From Candidatus Colicola faecequi (GTDB lineage: Bacteria > Bacteroidota > Bacteroidia > Bacteroidales > Paludibacteraceae): DNA of 32,812 bases. The DNA lies in the NCBI GenBank assembly GCA_018064985.1, contig JAGHUE010000166.1:1-32812 (forward strand). The letters run 5' to 3'. The notes under the pieces were generated by a model, which was not told the DNA's origin, ran no database searches, and saw only the letters and a list, made by a program, of their open reading frames with translations. The first letter of the stretch is position 1; each line of letters begins with the position of its first letter. Below are positions 1 through 8,560 of this stretch, in pieces. The translations under genes and the position numbers were made by a program.

Positions 1-987
1 GAAGTGGGCAAAAACCGCATTGATATCGACAAAATGTCGGCAGCCGACAATTCGGGCGAAGCGCTCACAGGCGGCTACATGTGGGAGATTGACGATTACG
101 CCCAGAAAGAGGCTGTGTGGTTTACCTCCAACCGAGGGACAAAAGTAACCATTCACTATCCGAAAGACGACTCCATCACTTCGGCTCAACGCGATTATGC
201 GAAGCAGTATTTCAACCAGATGGAGGCAGCCGTTTTCGCGTCCAATTATTCGGACGCAACCAACGGTTGGCGGAAATTCATGGATGAGACAACTTTCCTC
301 AAGCATTTCCTTGTAGGCGAGATGTCGGGCAACACGGACACCTATTGGAGCGTCTACCAGTACAAACTGCGAAACGATCCGAAGGTTTATACCGGTCCGT
401 GCTGGGATTTCGATCTGGCTTTCGACAACGACAACCGCACCTATCACGTTTGCAGCAAGAGCGACTACGTGTACAGAAGCGGAGGCAGCTGCACAGGAGC
501 GATGAGATCGTTCGTAGACCGCGTCATTGTATCAGACACAAACACCAAACCGGCACTCGTGAGGATTTGGGATGACGCCCGCCACAACGGTTTGACAGAA
601 GAGCATCTGCTCGCATATACCGACAGTCTGGCTGCCGCATTGGAGGAGTCACAACGACTGAACTTCATGCGCTGGCCAATGCTCACCCAGTGGGTGCACA
701 TGAATCCGCAAGTGGCGGGTTCGTATGCCGGCGAAGTGCGCGTTGTGAAGAACTATATATCCGATCGCATCAAGTGGATGGACCGAAAGCTCGGCTACAC
801 CTACGTAGAACGTCCGGAGGATTACAGTTCGCTGGATGAGACGCAAGCAACAGACGGACCGATGCGCATATACAACCTGCAAGGTTGGCTCATCTTCGAG
901 GGCAACGACCTTCCCCTCCTGCCGCAAGGATTCTACATCATCCGCAGAGGACAAACAACTGTGAAACAATACATTTCACACTACTGA
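1..987 (+). CDS. CotH kinase family protein, 3' part (5' end outside window)
   Basis: ORF open at the window edge; TDTYWSVYQYKLRNDPKVYTGPCWDFDLAFDNDNR resembles CotH spore-coat kinase motifs; C-terminal IYNLQGWLIFEGNDLPLLPQGFYIIRRG resembles a T9SS/secreted-protein tail. Confidence 0.8.
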   Translation, partial: EVGKNRIDIDKMSAADNSGEALTGGYMWEIDDYAQKEAVWFTSNRGTKVTIHYPKDDSITSAQRDYAKQYFNQMEAAVFASNYSDATNGWRKFMDETTFLKHFLVGEMSGNTDTYWSVYQYKLRNDPKVYTGPCWDFDLAFDNDNRTYHVCSKSDYVYRSGGSCTGAMRSFVDRVIVSDTNTKPALVRIWDDARHNGLTEEHLLAYTDSLAAALEESQRLNFMRWPMLTQWVHMNPQVAGSYAGEVRVVKNYISDRIKWMDRKLGYTYVERPEDYSSLDETQATDGPMRIYNLQGWLIFEGNDLPLLPQGFYIIRRGQTTVKQYISHY

Positions 988-1106
988 GACACTTCCACGG
1001 TCACATTACAGAGAGACAACAAAGTCCCCTTTACATATAAGGCCATCTTGTTCTCCTTCAGAAAAAAACAACACATCTTATAATAATTAAATCGTTTCCG
1101 ATCCGT

Positions 1107-1868
1107 ATGCTTAGCAGCAATCCTCTCTACCATTCTTCCACCCGGAACACTATCGGCACCGTCTTATGGCTTTTCATCTTCATCAGTGCTGCCATCTCCA
1201 TGTTCCTGCTCATTTGCCATTGTATCGGCAGAGAACTCATTGACGATCAAATAGAGCTGTTAGGCCCGATGCTTACCATCTGCGGTGGCGCCCTCATCAT
1301 CCTGGAGCTGATCAAGAAAAGTTCGGTTTCCGAAGGGGAGTTTCTCGCCAACCTGAATCAGATGTTTGTCAGCAACGAAGACTACAAAAAGGCATACCGC
1401 TTGCTTCAGGCATACGCGGAAGCCGACGAGGCGAACGACAAATCAAAAAAGGAGAAAGTAATGAAGATGCTGAAAGAAGATATGGAAGTGGCCGAGATTT
1501 CCAACTACTTGACATTCTTCGAAGTTTTTCAGTTGCTGCGCGACAAGAACACGCTTAAAATAGATATGTTCGACGACCTCTTCGCCTATCGGTTCTTTCT
1601 GGCCGTACACAATCCCTATATTCAGGAAAAGAAACTGCTGAAAGTGCCGGAGAACTTCCGGAATATCTATGTATTGGAGCACGATTGGATTGAATATCGT
1701 CAGGAAAAGGGACGGAAAACGCACGGAATGGAATACTGCCTTGAGGAAAAATATAAGGAGAAATTCACCCAGAGCAGATACCTGAAAGAATACACCGAAA
1801 ATGGATATTCCCGGGAAGAAGCCATAAAGGCTATAGAAGAAAAATACAACCAACTTATTCGAAAATAA
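1107..1868 (+). CDS. Hypothetical membrane-anchored protein (possibly DUF4760-like)
   Basis: 253-aa ORF with two N-terminal hydrophobic segments and a charged helical cytoplasmic region; stop is 3 nt before the next ATG. Confidence 0.55.
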   Translation: MLSSNPLYHSSTRNTIGTVLWLFIFISAAISMFLLICHCIGRELIDDQIELLGPMLTICGGALIILELIKKSSVSEGEFLANLNQMFVSNEDYKKAYRLLQAYAEADEANDKSKKEKVMKMLKEDMEVAEISNYLTFFEVFQLLRDKNTLKIDMFDDLFAYRFFLAVHNPYIQEKKLLKVPENFRNIYVLEHDWIEYRQEKGRKTHGMEYCLEEKYKEKFTQSRYLKEYTENGYSREEAIKAIEEKYNQLIRK

Positions 1869-1871
1869 AGC

Positions 1872-2447
1872 ATGCAAAAGCAATATACCATCCGAAAAAT
1901 AGGGCCGGAAGCGCTTGACGAGCTGATGCTCATTCAGGAGGAAGCGCTCCGTCAGCTCCCCTCCCCTGCCTGGCTTCGGGAGAACAGCAAAGAGGCGCTT
2001 GCTGAGTGTCTCTTGCCTCCCCACTCGGCTATTGCTGCGTTTGATTTGGACAACCGTATGGCCGGTTTCGCCATACTCTATGTGCCGGATCAAGGCAGCG
2101 AGAACATTGCCCTCTCAGCCGGTTATGCGGAAGAGGATGCTGCGGAAACGGCCAATCTCAAGCTGGTGATTGTCCGTCCGGCTCATCAGGGCCACGGGCT
2201 ACAACGTAAGATGATGAACATCCTCGAAGAGCAGGCGCGCGAACGGGGATTCCGCAGCTTATGGGCCACTGTTTCGCCGCACAACACCTTCAGCCGAAGA
2301 AACATTATCGCCTGCGGCTATGATTTTGTAGCTCAGCAGGAAAAATACGGAGGTCTCCTCCGCGACTTGTTCACCAAGACTCTATGCTCACCCACCCCAA
2401 TGGGCAGCAATACAATAAAACAGAATAATAAAAATACGAATATTGAT
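1872..2447 (+). CDS. GNAT-family N-acetyltransferase, in frame with downstream gltX (no stop between them)
   Basis: [57 protein letters not shown] matches the GNAT acetyl-CoA-binding and C-terminal pattern; reading frame continues into GltX. Confidence 0.75.
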
Positions 2448-4055
2448 ATGGAAAGAAAAGTAAGGGTGCGTTTTGCACCATCTCCTACGGGAGCACTTCA
2501 CATCGGCGGCGTAAGAACCGCCCTCTACAACTACCTCTTCGCCCGTCAGCACGGGGGCGACATGCTTCTCCGCATTGAGGACACCGACTCTACCCGCTTC
2601 GTGCCGGGTGCAGAAGAATACATCATCGAGGCACTCCAGTGGCTCGGCATCGGCATTGACGAAGGTATCGGCGTGAAGCCGGCAGCCGGCAGCACCCGCG
2701 CATGGGAGCAGCCGAAGGAAGGTCTGCCTTGCCAGGCAGGCGAGAACGGCCCTTACCGTCAGTCTGAAAGACGCGAGATTTACCACGAATACGTGGATCA
2801 GCTCCTGAAGAGCGGCCATGCATATATCGCATTCGACACTCCGGCAGAGCTGGAGGCAAAGCGCAACGAGATCCAGAATTTCCAGTATGACGCCCGCACT
2901 CGCGAGCAGATGGTCAACTCGCTGACACTCAGCAAGGAAGAAGTGGAGAAGCGCATCGCCAATGGCGATCAGTATGTCGTTCGCTTCAAGGTAGAGCCCA
3001 ACGAGGATGTACACGTACATGACTTGATCCGCGGCGAGGTTGTGATCAACTCGAATATATTGGACGACAAGGTGCTTTACAAGTCGGCCGACGACCTGCC
3101 AACTTATCACCTGGCAAACATAGTGGACGACCATCTGATGGCCGTTTCGCACGTTATCCGCGGCGAGGAATGGTTGCCTTCCGCCCCACTCCACGTATTG
3201 CTTTACAGAGCATTCGGTTGGGAAGACACGATGCCGGAATTCGCTCACCTTCCGCTTCTTCTGAAGCCGGACGGCAACGGCAAACTGTCGAAGCGCGATG
3301 GCGACAGACTCGGTTTCCCGGTATTCCCGCTGGAGTTCCACAACCAGAAGGACGGAAGCGTCAGCTCGGGTTACCGCGAAAGCGGCTATATGCCGGAGGC
3401 TGTGATCAATTTCCTCGCACTTCTCGGTTGGCACGCAACGGGCGACCAGGAGATGTTCACAATGGAAGAACTGATCGAGCAGTTCTCGCTTGACAGAGTA
3501 AGCAAAGCAGGTGCGAAGTTCGACTACGAGAAGGGCAAATGGTTCAACCACCAGTATCTTCAGCAGAAATCGGGCGAGGAGCTCTACGAGGCATTCGTAG
3601 CTTCCGTTCCGGCAGAGCATAAAGCAGCTGTTGAGGCCAAGGGCAAGGAGGTAGTGGCTCACGTGATTGACATGATGAAAGAGCGCGTGAACTTCATCAA
3701 CGAGCTCTGGGAGCAGGCAGCATTCTTCTTCGTTGCCCCGGAGGAATATGACGAGAAATCACTCAAGAAGCGCTGGAAGGAAGAGTCGCCCGAGCATATG
3801 CGCGAATTGTATAAGGTGCTTGAGGGCATCGAGACTTGGGAGACCGAGACGGAAGACGCCAATGAGAGCACCATCAACAAGACCGTGATGGGTTGGATTG
3901 CAGAGAAGGAACTGGGCGTTGGCCTCGTGATGAATGCATTCCGCATTACGCTTGTGGGTGCAGCTCGCGGTCCGCATATCTGGGACATCACCAATGTGCT
4001 CGGCAAGGAAGAGACGCTCCGCCGCCTCCAGACTGCTATCGAGAAACTCGGTTGA
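2448..4055 (+). CDS. gltX: Glutamate--tRNA ligase
   Basis: [34 protein letters not shown] (HIGH motif), [21 protein letters not shown] (KMSKS region). Confidence 0.95.
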   Translation: MERKVRVRFAPSPTGALHIGGVRTALYNYLFARQHGGDMLLRIEDTDSTRFVPGAEEYIIEALQWLGIGIDEGIGVKPAAGSTRAWEQPKEGLPCQAGENGPYRQSERREIYHEYVDQLLKSGHAYIAFDTPAELEAKRNEIQNFQYDARTREQMVNSLTLSKEEVEKRIANGDQYVVRFKVEPNEDVHVHDLIRGEVVINSNILDDKVLYKSADDLPTYHLANIVDDHLMAVSHVIRGEEWLPSAPLHVLLYRAFGWEDTMPEFAHLPLLLKPDGNGKLSKRDGDRLGFPVFPLEFHNQKDGSVSSGYRESGYMPEAVINFLALLGWHATGDQEMFTMEELIEQFSLDRVSKAGAKFDYEKGKWFNHQYLQQKSGEELYEAFVASVPAEHKAAVEAKGKEVVAHVIDMMKERVNFINELWEQAAFFFVAPEEYDEKSLKKRWKEESPEHMRELYKVLEGIETWETETEDANESTINKTVMGWIAEKELGVGLVMNAFRITLVGAARGPHIWDITNVLGKEETLRRLQTAIEKLG

Positions 4056-4063
4056 TAATTATC

Positions 4064-4122
4064 AAAACATCAACATGGGATTATAAAACATCAACATGGG
4101 ATTATAAAAACATCAACATAGG
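4064..4122. repeat. 21-22-bp tandem repeat, about 2.8 copies (aaaacatcaacatgggattat)
   Basis: Exact copies at 4064-4084 and 4085-4105, partial copy 4106-4122. Confidence 0.9.
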
Positions 4123-4144
4123 CGAGCGCCAACTATGCGCTCGC
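4122..4144 (+). terminator. Intrinsic-terminator-like hairpin downstream of gltX
   Basis: GCGAGCGC-caactat-GCGCTCGC perfect 8-bp stem followed by ttatgtttt. Confidence 0.7.
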
Positions 4145-4174
4145 TTATGTTTTCCCCCTATAAACTTCCCCTAT

Positions 4175-5050
4175 ATGACACTCACTGAATCCATAAAAAC
4201 ATGCCTCACAACGAAGTACGCTGATTTCAAAGGACGGGCCAGCCGCTCGGAATTCTGGTGGTTCTATTTGTTCGTCTGCGTGGTGCTGTTTATCTTCGCA
4301 TTAGTAACCATACTGCTAATGCTACTTGAGACAGACATCATGAGCGATGTAAGTTATGCTCTGCTCATGCTCGTGATGCTGGCACTGATGCTGCCTGTAT
4401 TGTCGGCAATGGTAAGACGACTGCACGATACCGGAAAATCGGGCTGGTGGCTGCTCATCAGTTTCATTCCGTGGATTGGCAACCTTATCCTGCTGGTTTT
4501 GCTGCTGATGCCGAGCATAGCGCAAGAGGCAGAAATGCCGATAAAAACGGAAGAAAAGGAGGCTGAGAAGCAGCCTCTGGCAGCAGAGGAAAAAGTAACG
4601 GACGGTCTTTTGACGGCAGAGGCTAATGCGAAGGAAGAGGATAATGCGACGGCAGAGGCTAATGCGAAGGAAGAGAAGCCCTTGCAGGAAGAAGAGCGGA
4701 AGAACCTTGCGCCCTTCACCCTTCCGCTGACGCTGGGATTTGCGATGGCGTTCGCACCATTCAATTTCTGGGTGATGCGACTGCCGGAAGACATGATAAG
4801 CGGACAGGGAGCGGTGGCGCTGGTGCTGCTGATGGCGGGTATCGGAGTGGCTATCTGGAAGAAACTGAGATGGCCGAAGGACAAGTGGCTGTGGATTGCC
4901 ACAGGCTTCGTGGCTGCCTTGCTGCTGACGGCTGTTGTCTGCCGGCTGTTCTTCCACAACAACGTGTATCTGACGTTGAGCCTTTTCCTGTTTTATCCGT
5001 TGTGGCTGGTGTATTTCGGTATCCGCTTCTGGCAAGCCAACAAAGAGTAA
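4175..5050 (+). CDS. DUF805 family membrane protein with charged repetitive linker
   Basis: FKGRASRSEFWWFYLFVCVVLF...VRRLHDTGKSGWWLLISFIPWIGNLILLVLLLMPS is the DUF805 signature; ATG at 4175 is in frame with the ORF track call at 3893. Confidence 0.85.
   Translation: MTLTESIKTCLTTKYADFKGRASRSEFWWFYLFVCVVLFIFALVTILLMLLETDIMSDVSYALLMLVMLALMLPVLSAMVRRLHDTGKSGWWLLISFIPWIGNLILLVLLLMPSIAQEAEMPIKTEEKEAEKQPLAAEEKVTDGLLTAEANAKEEDNATAEANAKEEKPLQEEERKNLAPFTLPLTLGFAMAFAPFNFWVMRLPEDMISGQGAVALVLLMAGIGVAIWKKLRWPKDKWLWIATGFVAALLLTAVVCRLFFHNNVYLTLSLFLFYPLWLVYFGIRFWQANKE
4612..4675 (+). repeat. 36-bp in-frame tandem repeat encoding TAEANAKEE(D/K)
   Basis: gacggcagaggctaatgcgaaggaagag at 4612 and again at 4648. 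Confidence 0.85.
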
Positions 5051-5084
5051 GGGAAGAACGGAAAAACTGCATAATATGCAAAAA

Positions 5085-5114
5085 GAGAGAGCCTCGAAAG
5101 CGGCTCTTTCTTCT
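5085..5114 (+). terminator. Intrinsic-terminator-like hairpin
   Basis: GAGAGAGCC-tcgaaagc-GGCTCTTTC then ttctt. Confidence 0.6.
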
Positions 5115-5131
5115 TACGAACGTTCGAGAAT

Positions 5132-5203
5132 GCTACGCTAATCCTACGCTAATCCTACGCTAATTCTACGCTATTCATATGCTGTAAGTCTTATGCAAGT
5201 CGC
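5132..5203. repeat. 11-bp tandem array A (cctacgctaat) abutting an AGTCGC anchor
   Basis: gctacgctaat|cctacgctaat|cctacgctaat|tctacgctatt|catatgctgta|agtcttatgca|agtcgc, continuous 11-bp register. Confidence 0.9.
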
Positions 5204-5220
5204 TGCATAAAAAAAAGGAA

Positions 5221-5265
5221 GCCCCTTTCCCCCAGCCCCTTTCCCCTAAAAGGGCAAGGGGAGAA
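5221..5265. repeat. C-rich/G-rich imperfect palindromic repeat, intergenic copy
   Basis: gcccctttcccccagcccctttcccctaaaagggcaaggggag; near-copy within recQ at 6707. Confidence 0.75.
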
Positions 5266-5396
5266 CAGCTAGCGCCCCACATAAGCAACCCCAAAAACAA
5301 ACAACAACGGACAGAATACACCAATATTGTATCAACCTATACTAAAAACTACCAGGAATTCATATACATAAACAAAATATAATAAAAAGAGAAACT

Positions 5397-5834
5397 ATGG
5401 AAGTAACACCCAATCCGTTAATCAAACAGATGTCCGGCAAAGTGTTCGGACACAAAGAAAAAATCAGCATGCGCATGCATTATGGCAAGCAGCGCTCGTA
5501 TACGTATCAGAATAAACCGGAGGAATGGTCGGAAGCACAGACGCAGATGCGTCAACTCTTCGGGGCAGCCGCTTACATGGGGCGACTGGTGCTGAAGATC
5601 GAGGAAGCAAAGACGCATTTCGAACAAATAAGACGGAAAGAGAAGTTTGCGCGAATGGACAACTATGTTGCGAAGCAGGTGAAGGCCGTTTGCGAAGCGG
5701 ATACTGAACTGCGGGGGCAAGTGATTGCAGCCAACGAGGCGCACAAGAAAGTGAAAGGACAAAAGGCAAGAGAGGAAGCGCTGCAGACGGAACAGATGGC
5801 GCTGGCCGAGCAGCTTTGGGCGAGAATGCGATAA
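5397..5834 (+). CDS. Hypothetical protein, helical and charged
   Basis: 145-aa ORF preceded by an A-rich leader; no recognised domain. Confidence 0.6.
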   Translation: MEVTPNPLIKQMSGKVFGHKEKISMRMHYGKQRSYTYQNKPEEWSEAQTQMRQLFGAAAYMGRLVLKIEEAKTHFEQIRRKEKFARMDNYVAKQVKAVCEADTELRGQVIAANEAHKKVKGQKAREEALQTEQMALAEQLWARMR

Positions 5835-5888
5835 GGATAGAGTTGCGAATGCAATTTGGGCAAAAACCGATGCAAGAGTGTACAACAC

Positions 5889-5919
5889 TTGCATATATAG
5901 AAAAAAAGTGCTATCTTTG
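5889..5919 (+). promoter_or_regulatory. Bacteroidetes sigma-ABfr-type promoter
   Basis: TTG-N20-TATCTTTG. Confidence 0.8.
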
Positions 5920-5967
5920 CAACGGATTCTCAAACGCAAATTGCAAGCGTCAAAACATCTTATCTGT

Positions 5968-6429
5968 ATGAAAAAAACGCGCACATTACTCAACAGTTTT
6001 CTCTGCTCACTGCTGGCTTTGCTGGGATTCAGCGGCTGCCAGGAGCGTGTCCCCATGTACGGAGTACCACAACTTGTTGCTGATTTCAGCGGCTCCGTTG
6101 CCGATAAAGAAGGCAACCCGATCGAGGGTATAGAAGTAAAACTTCTTGACGGGCGTCAGGATATAGCATATGCCACCAAGACGCGCTCCAATGAGAATGG
6201 CCAATTCAGCATTCGGACGGATTTGTTCTACTCCGACATCCAATACGGAGACTCGATCTTGATTACAGCCGCCGACGTTGACGGCGAAGAAAACGGCTCC
6301 TATCAGGCTGATACTCTGCGCGTTCCATACCCAGAGATGAAGGACGTTGACGGTTGGCTATCGGAAGGCAAGACAGAAGGCATCAACTTCCGCCTGGAGG
6401 AGAAGCCAAACCATTCGTCGGAAGAATAA
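5968..6429 (+). CDS. Putative lipoprotein of the rSAM/lipoprotein system type (carboxypeptidase-regulatory-like fold)
   Basis: Lipobox LLGFSGC; YGVPQLVADFSGSVADKEGNPIEGIEVKL...NENGQF...ADVDGEENGSYQADTLRV. Confidence 0.65.
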   Translation: MKKTRTLLNSFLCSLLALLGFSGCQERVPMYGVPQLVADFSGSVADKEGNPIEGIEVKLLDGRQDIAYATKTRSNENGQFSIRTDLFYSDIQYGDSILITAADVDGEENGSYQADTLRVPYPEMKDVDGWLSEGKTEGINFRLEEKPNHSSEE

Positions 6430-6448
6430 AAGCATACGACTTACATCA

Positions 6449-6476
6449 TAAAAGCTGCCTTTGGGGCGACTTTTAT
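6449..6476 (+). terminator. Intrinsic-terminator-like hairpin
   Basis: aaaagctgcc-tttg-gggcgactttt, one mismatch and one wobble, followed by attgctt. Confidence 0.5.
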
Positions 6477-6485
6477 TGCTTCTAC

Positions 6486-6516
6486 TTGCACATTTCGAAA
6501 AAAAGTGCTATCATTG
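6486..6516 (+). promoter_or_regulatory. Bacteroidetes-type promoter for recQ
   Basis: TTG-N20-TATCATTG; 3' half nearly identical to the promoter at 5889. Confidence 0.75.
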
Positions 6517-6539
6517 CATAGGTTTTAGTAATTACTGTT

Positions 6540-8369
6540 TTGGCAGATTATCTCGACATATTAAAGCATTACTGGGGCTATGAGGCGTTCCGGCCGATGC
6601 AGGAGGATATTATCCGCAGCGTGGGCAGCGGACGGGATACGCTTGCACTTCTCCCTACGGGAGGCGGCAAGAGCATCTGCTTTCAAGTGCCGGCAATGGC
6701 GATGGAGCCCCTTTCCCCCACCCCTTCCCCCGATCGGGGCAAGGGAGATGAGGGAGGAGGCGAGAGCCCGAAACTAAGAGCCAAGAGCCAAGAGGCTGGA
6801 TGCATGGGAGAAGTGCCGGACGGACTGTGCCTGGTGATCACTCCGCTGGTGGCGCTGATGAAAGACCAGGTGATGCATCTGCGGGCGAAAGGCATCAAGG
6901 CGTTTGCGCTCTATGCAGGGCAGACGAACAAGCAGGTGCAGGAGACGCTGGATAATTGCCAGTTCGGCCATACGAAATTCCTGTACGTGAGCCCGGAACG
7001 ACTGGAGAGCGAGCGCTTCCGTCAACGGCTGAAATTCCTGCCGATAGCGATGCTGGCAGTGGACGAAGCACATTGCATCTCGCAATGGGGTTACGATTTC
7101 CGTCCGTCTTACCTGAAGATAGCCGAGATACGGAGTTTCTTCCCCGAGGCTCCCGTGCTTGCGCTGACGGCCACGGCCACACAGGAGGTGGTGGACGACA
7201 TTCAGGAGAAACTGCTTTTCAAGGAGAAAAACGTGTTCCGCAAGTCGTTTGTAAGGGAGAACCTGAGCTACGTGGTAAGACAAGCGGACGACAAGCCGGA
7301 GATGCTGGTGCATATCCTGAAAAGCGTGGCGGGCAGCAGCGTGGTGTACGTAAGGAACAGACAGAAAACCAGAGAGATAGCCGAATATTTGAGAAGCCAG
7401 AATATCAGCGCGGAGTTTTTCCACGCAGGGCTTATCAATGCAGAAAAAGACGCCCGACAACAGGCTTGGATGAAGGGCGAATGCCGGGTGATGGTAGCAA
7501 CCAACGCCTTCGGCATGGGCATTGACAAAGCGGACGTGAGGACGGTAGTGCATATGGACCTGCCGGACACAATAGAGGCGTATTTTCAGGAAGCAGGACG
7601 AGCCGGACGAGACGGCGAACGGGCTTATGCCGTGCTGCTGTACAACAGGACGGACCGGACGAAAGTGCAGAAACGCATCACGGACAATTTCCCGGAGAGG
7701 GATTTTCTGAAGCGCGTGTATGAGGCTGTGGGCGACTATTATGAGGTGGCGATCGGCTTCGGAGCAGAGCGCTCGTTCGCATTCCATCTGGAGGAGTTTT
7801 GCCAGCAGAAGCACCTGGCTATTCTGCCCACGCATGCAGCAATCAGTCTGCTTGCACAAGCGGGCTACTGGCTTTATACGGACGAGCAGGAAACGCCGCC
7901 GCGGGTGATGATCCGCATGTCGCGCGAACAGCTTTATAAAGAGCAACTTACAGAGCAGGAAGAGCAGGTGGTGAACTGGCTGATGCGGCAGTATACGGGT
8001 ATTTTTACCGACCCTGCAATCATCCGCGAGGAAGACCTCTGCAAGGCGCTGCAACTGAAACCGCGGGAAGCAACGAGCCTCCTGATCGGGCTCTCGAGGA
8101 ACGGCATTATCCGATATATTCCGCGAGCAAAAACACCATATATCACCTATATCCTTGACCGCCAGCCGCTTGAGCGCGTAAGCCTGACCGAGGAACAGTA
8201 TGAGCAAAAGCAGGTACGCTATCAGAAGCGGCTGATGGCGATGCTGGAGTATGCCGAACAGACGCAATTCTGCCGGCAGCAGTTGCTCGTGGGTTATTTC
8301 GGCGAAACGACGGAAGATGCCTGCGGCACGTGCGACATATGCATTGAAGCGAAAAAACAGGCACAATGA
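6540..8369 (+). CDS. recQ: ATP-dependent DNA helicase RecQ (TTG start; carries in-frame repeat insertion)
   Basis: LLPTGGGKSICFQVPA (Walker A), LAVDEAHCISQWGYDFRPSY (DEAH), TNAFGMGIDKADVRTVVHMDLPDTIEAYFQEAGRAGRDG. Confidence 0.93.
   Translation: MADYLDILKHYWGYEAFRPMQEDIIRSVGSGRDTLALLPTGGGKSICFQVPAMAMEPLSPTPSPDRGKGDEGGGESPKLRAKSQEAGCMGEVPDGLCLVITPLVALMKDQVMHLRAKGIKAFALYAGQTNKQVQETLDNCQFGHTKFLYVSPERLESERFRQRLKFLPIAMLAVDEAHCISQWGYDFRPSYLKIAEIRSFFPEAPVLALTATATQEVVDDIQEKLLFKEKNVFRKSFVRENLSYVVRQADDKPEMLVHILKSVAGSSVVYVRNRQKTREIAEYLRSQNISAEFFHAGLINAEKDARQQAWMKGECRVMVATNAFGMGIDKADVRTVVHMDLPDTIEAYFQEAGRAGRDGERAYAVLLYNRTDRTKVQKRITDNFPERDFLKRVYEAVGDYYEVAIGFGAERSFAFHLEEFCQQKHLAILPTHAAISLLAQAGYWLYTDEQETPPRVMIRMSREQLYKEQLTEQEEQVVNWLMRQYTGIFTDPAIIREEDLCKALQLKPREATSLLIGLSRNGIIRYIPRAKTPYITYILDRQPLERVSLTEEQYEQKQVRYQKRLMAMLEYAEQTQFCRQQLLVGYFGETTEDACGTCDICIEAKKQAQ
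6707..6756. repeat. Palindromic repeat copy inserted in frame in recQ
   Basis: gcccctttcccccaccccttcccccgatcggggcaagggagatg; compare 5221-5265. Confidence 0.75.
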
Positions 8370-8389
8370 CGCTTTTTTCGCAGAAAAAT

Positions 8390-8420
8390 TTGCCGTATCC
8401 GAATTTTTTTCGTATCTTTG
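8390..8420 (+). promoter_or_regulatory. Bacteroidetes-type promoter for the rho operon
   Basis: TTG-N20-TATCTTTG. Confidence 0.8.
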
Positions 8421-8429
8421 TACGCTCTT

Positions 8430-8560
8430 ATCAGAAGAGCCTCTTTTGATTACCCATTTCCCCTATTATTTTTATTACAAGCAATAGCCCCGAAGAAGAG
8501 GCTGCATCGGTGAATCCGCCGGCCTGTGCTATTGCCCCCTAATGTCAATATTGTATCCCT
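8430..8560 (+). ncRNA. Candidate structured rho 5' leader
   Basis: Complementary segments 8438-8445/8496-8503 (AGCCTCTT/AAGAGGCT) and 8481-8488/8528-8535 (GCAATAGC/GCTATTGC) cross each other. Confidence 0.45.

Noticed and set aside
3893-4174. Upstream extension of the DUF805 ORF into gltX
   Set aside because: Out-of-frame overlap with gltX, passes through the repeat and terminator; ATG at 4175 gives the DUF805 start.
6774-8366. 530-aa antisense ORF across recQ (and similar long antisense ORFs at 2388-3662, 8576-9394, 16199-17575)
   Set aside because: Overlap well-supported genes, have no domain-like sequence and no promoter; shadow ORFs from codon bias.
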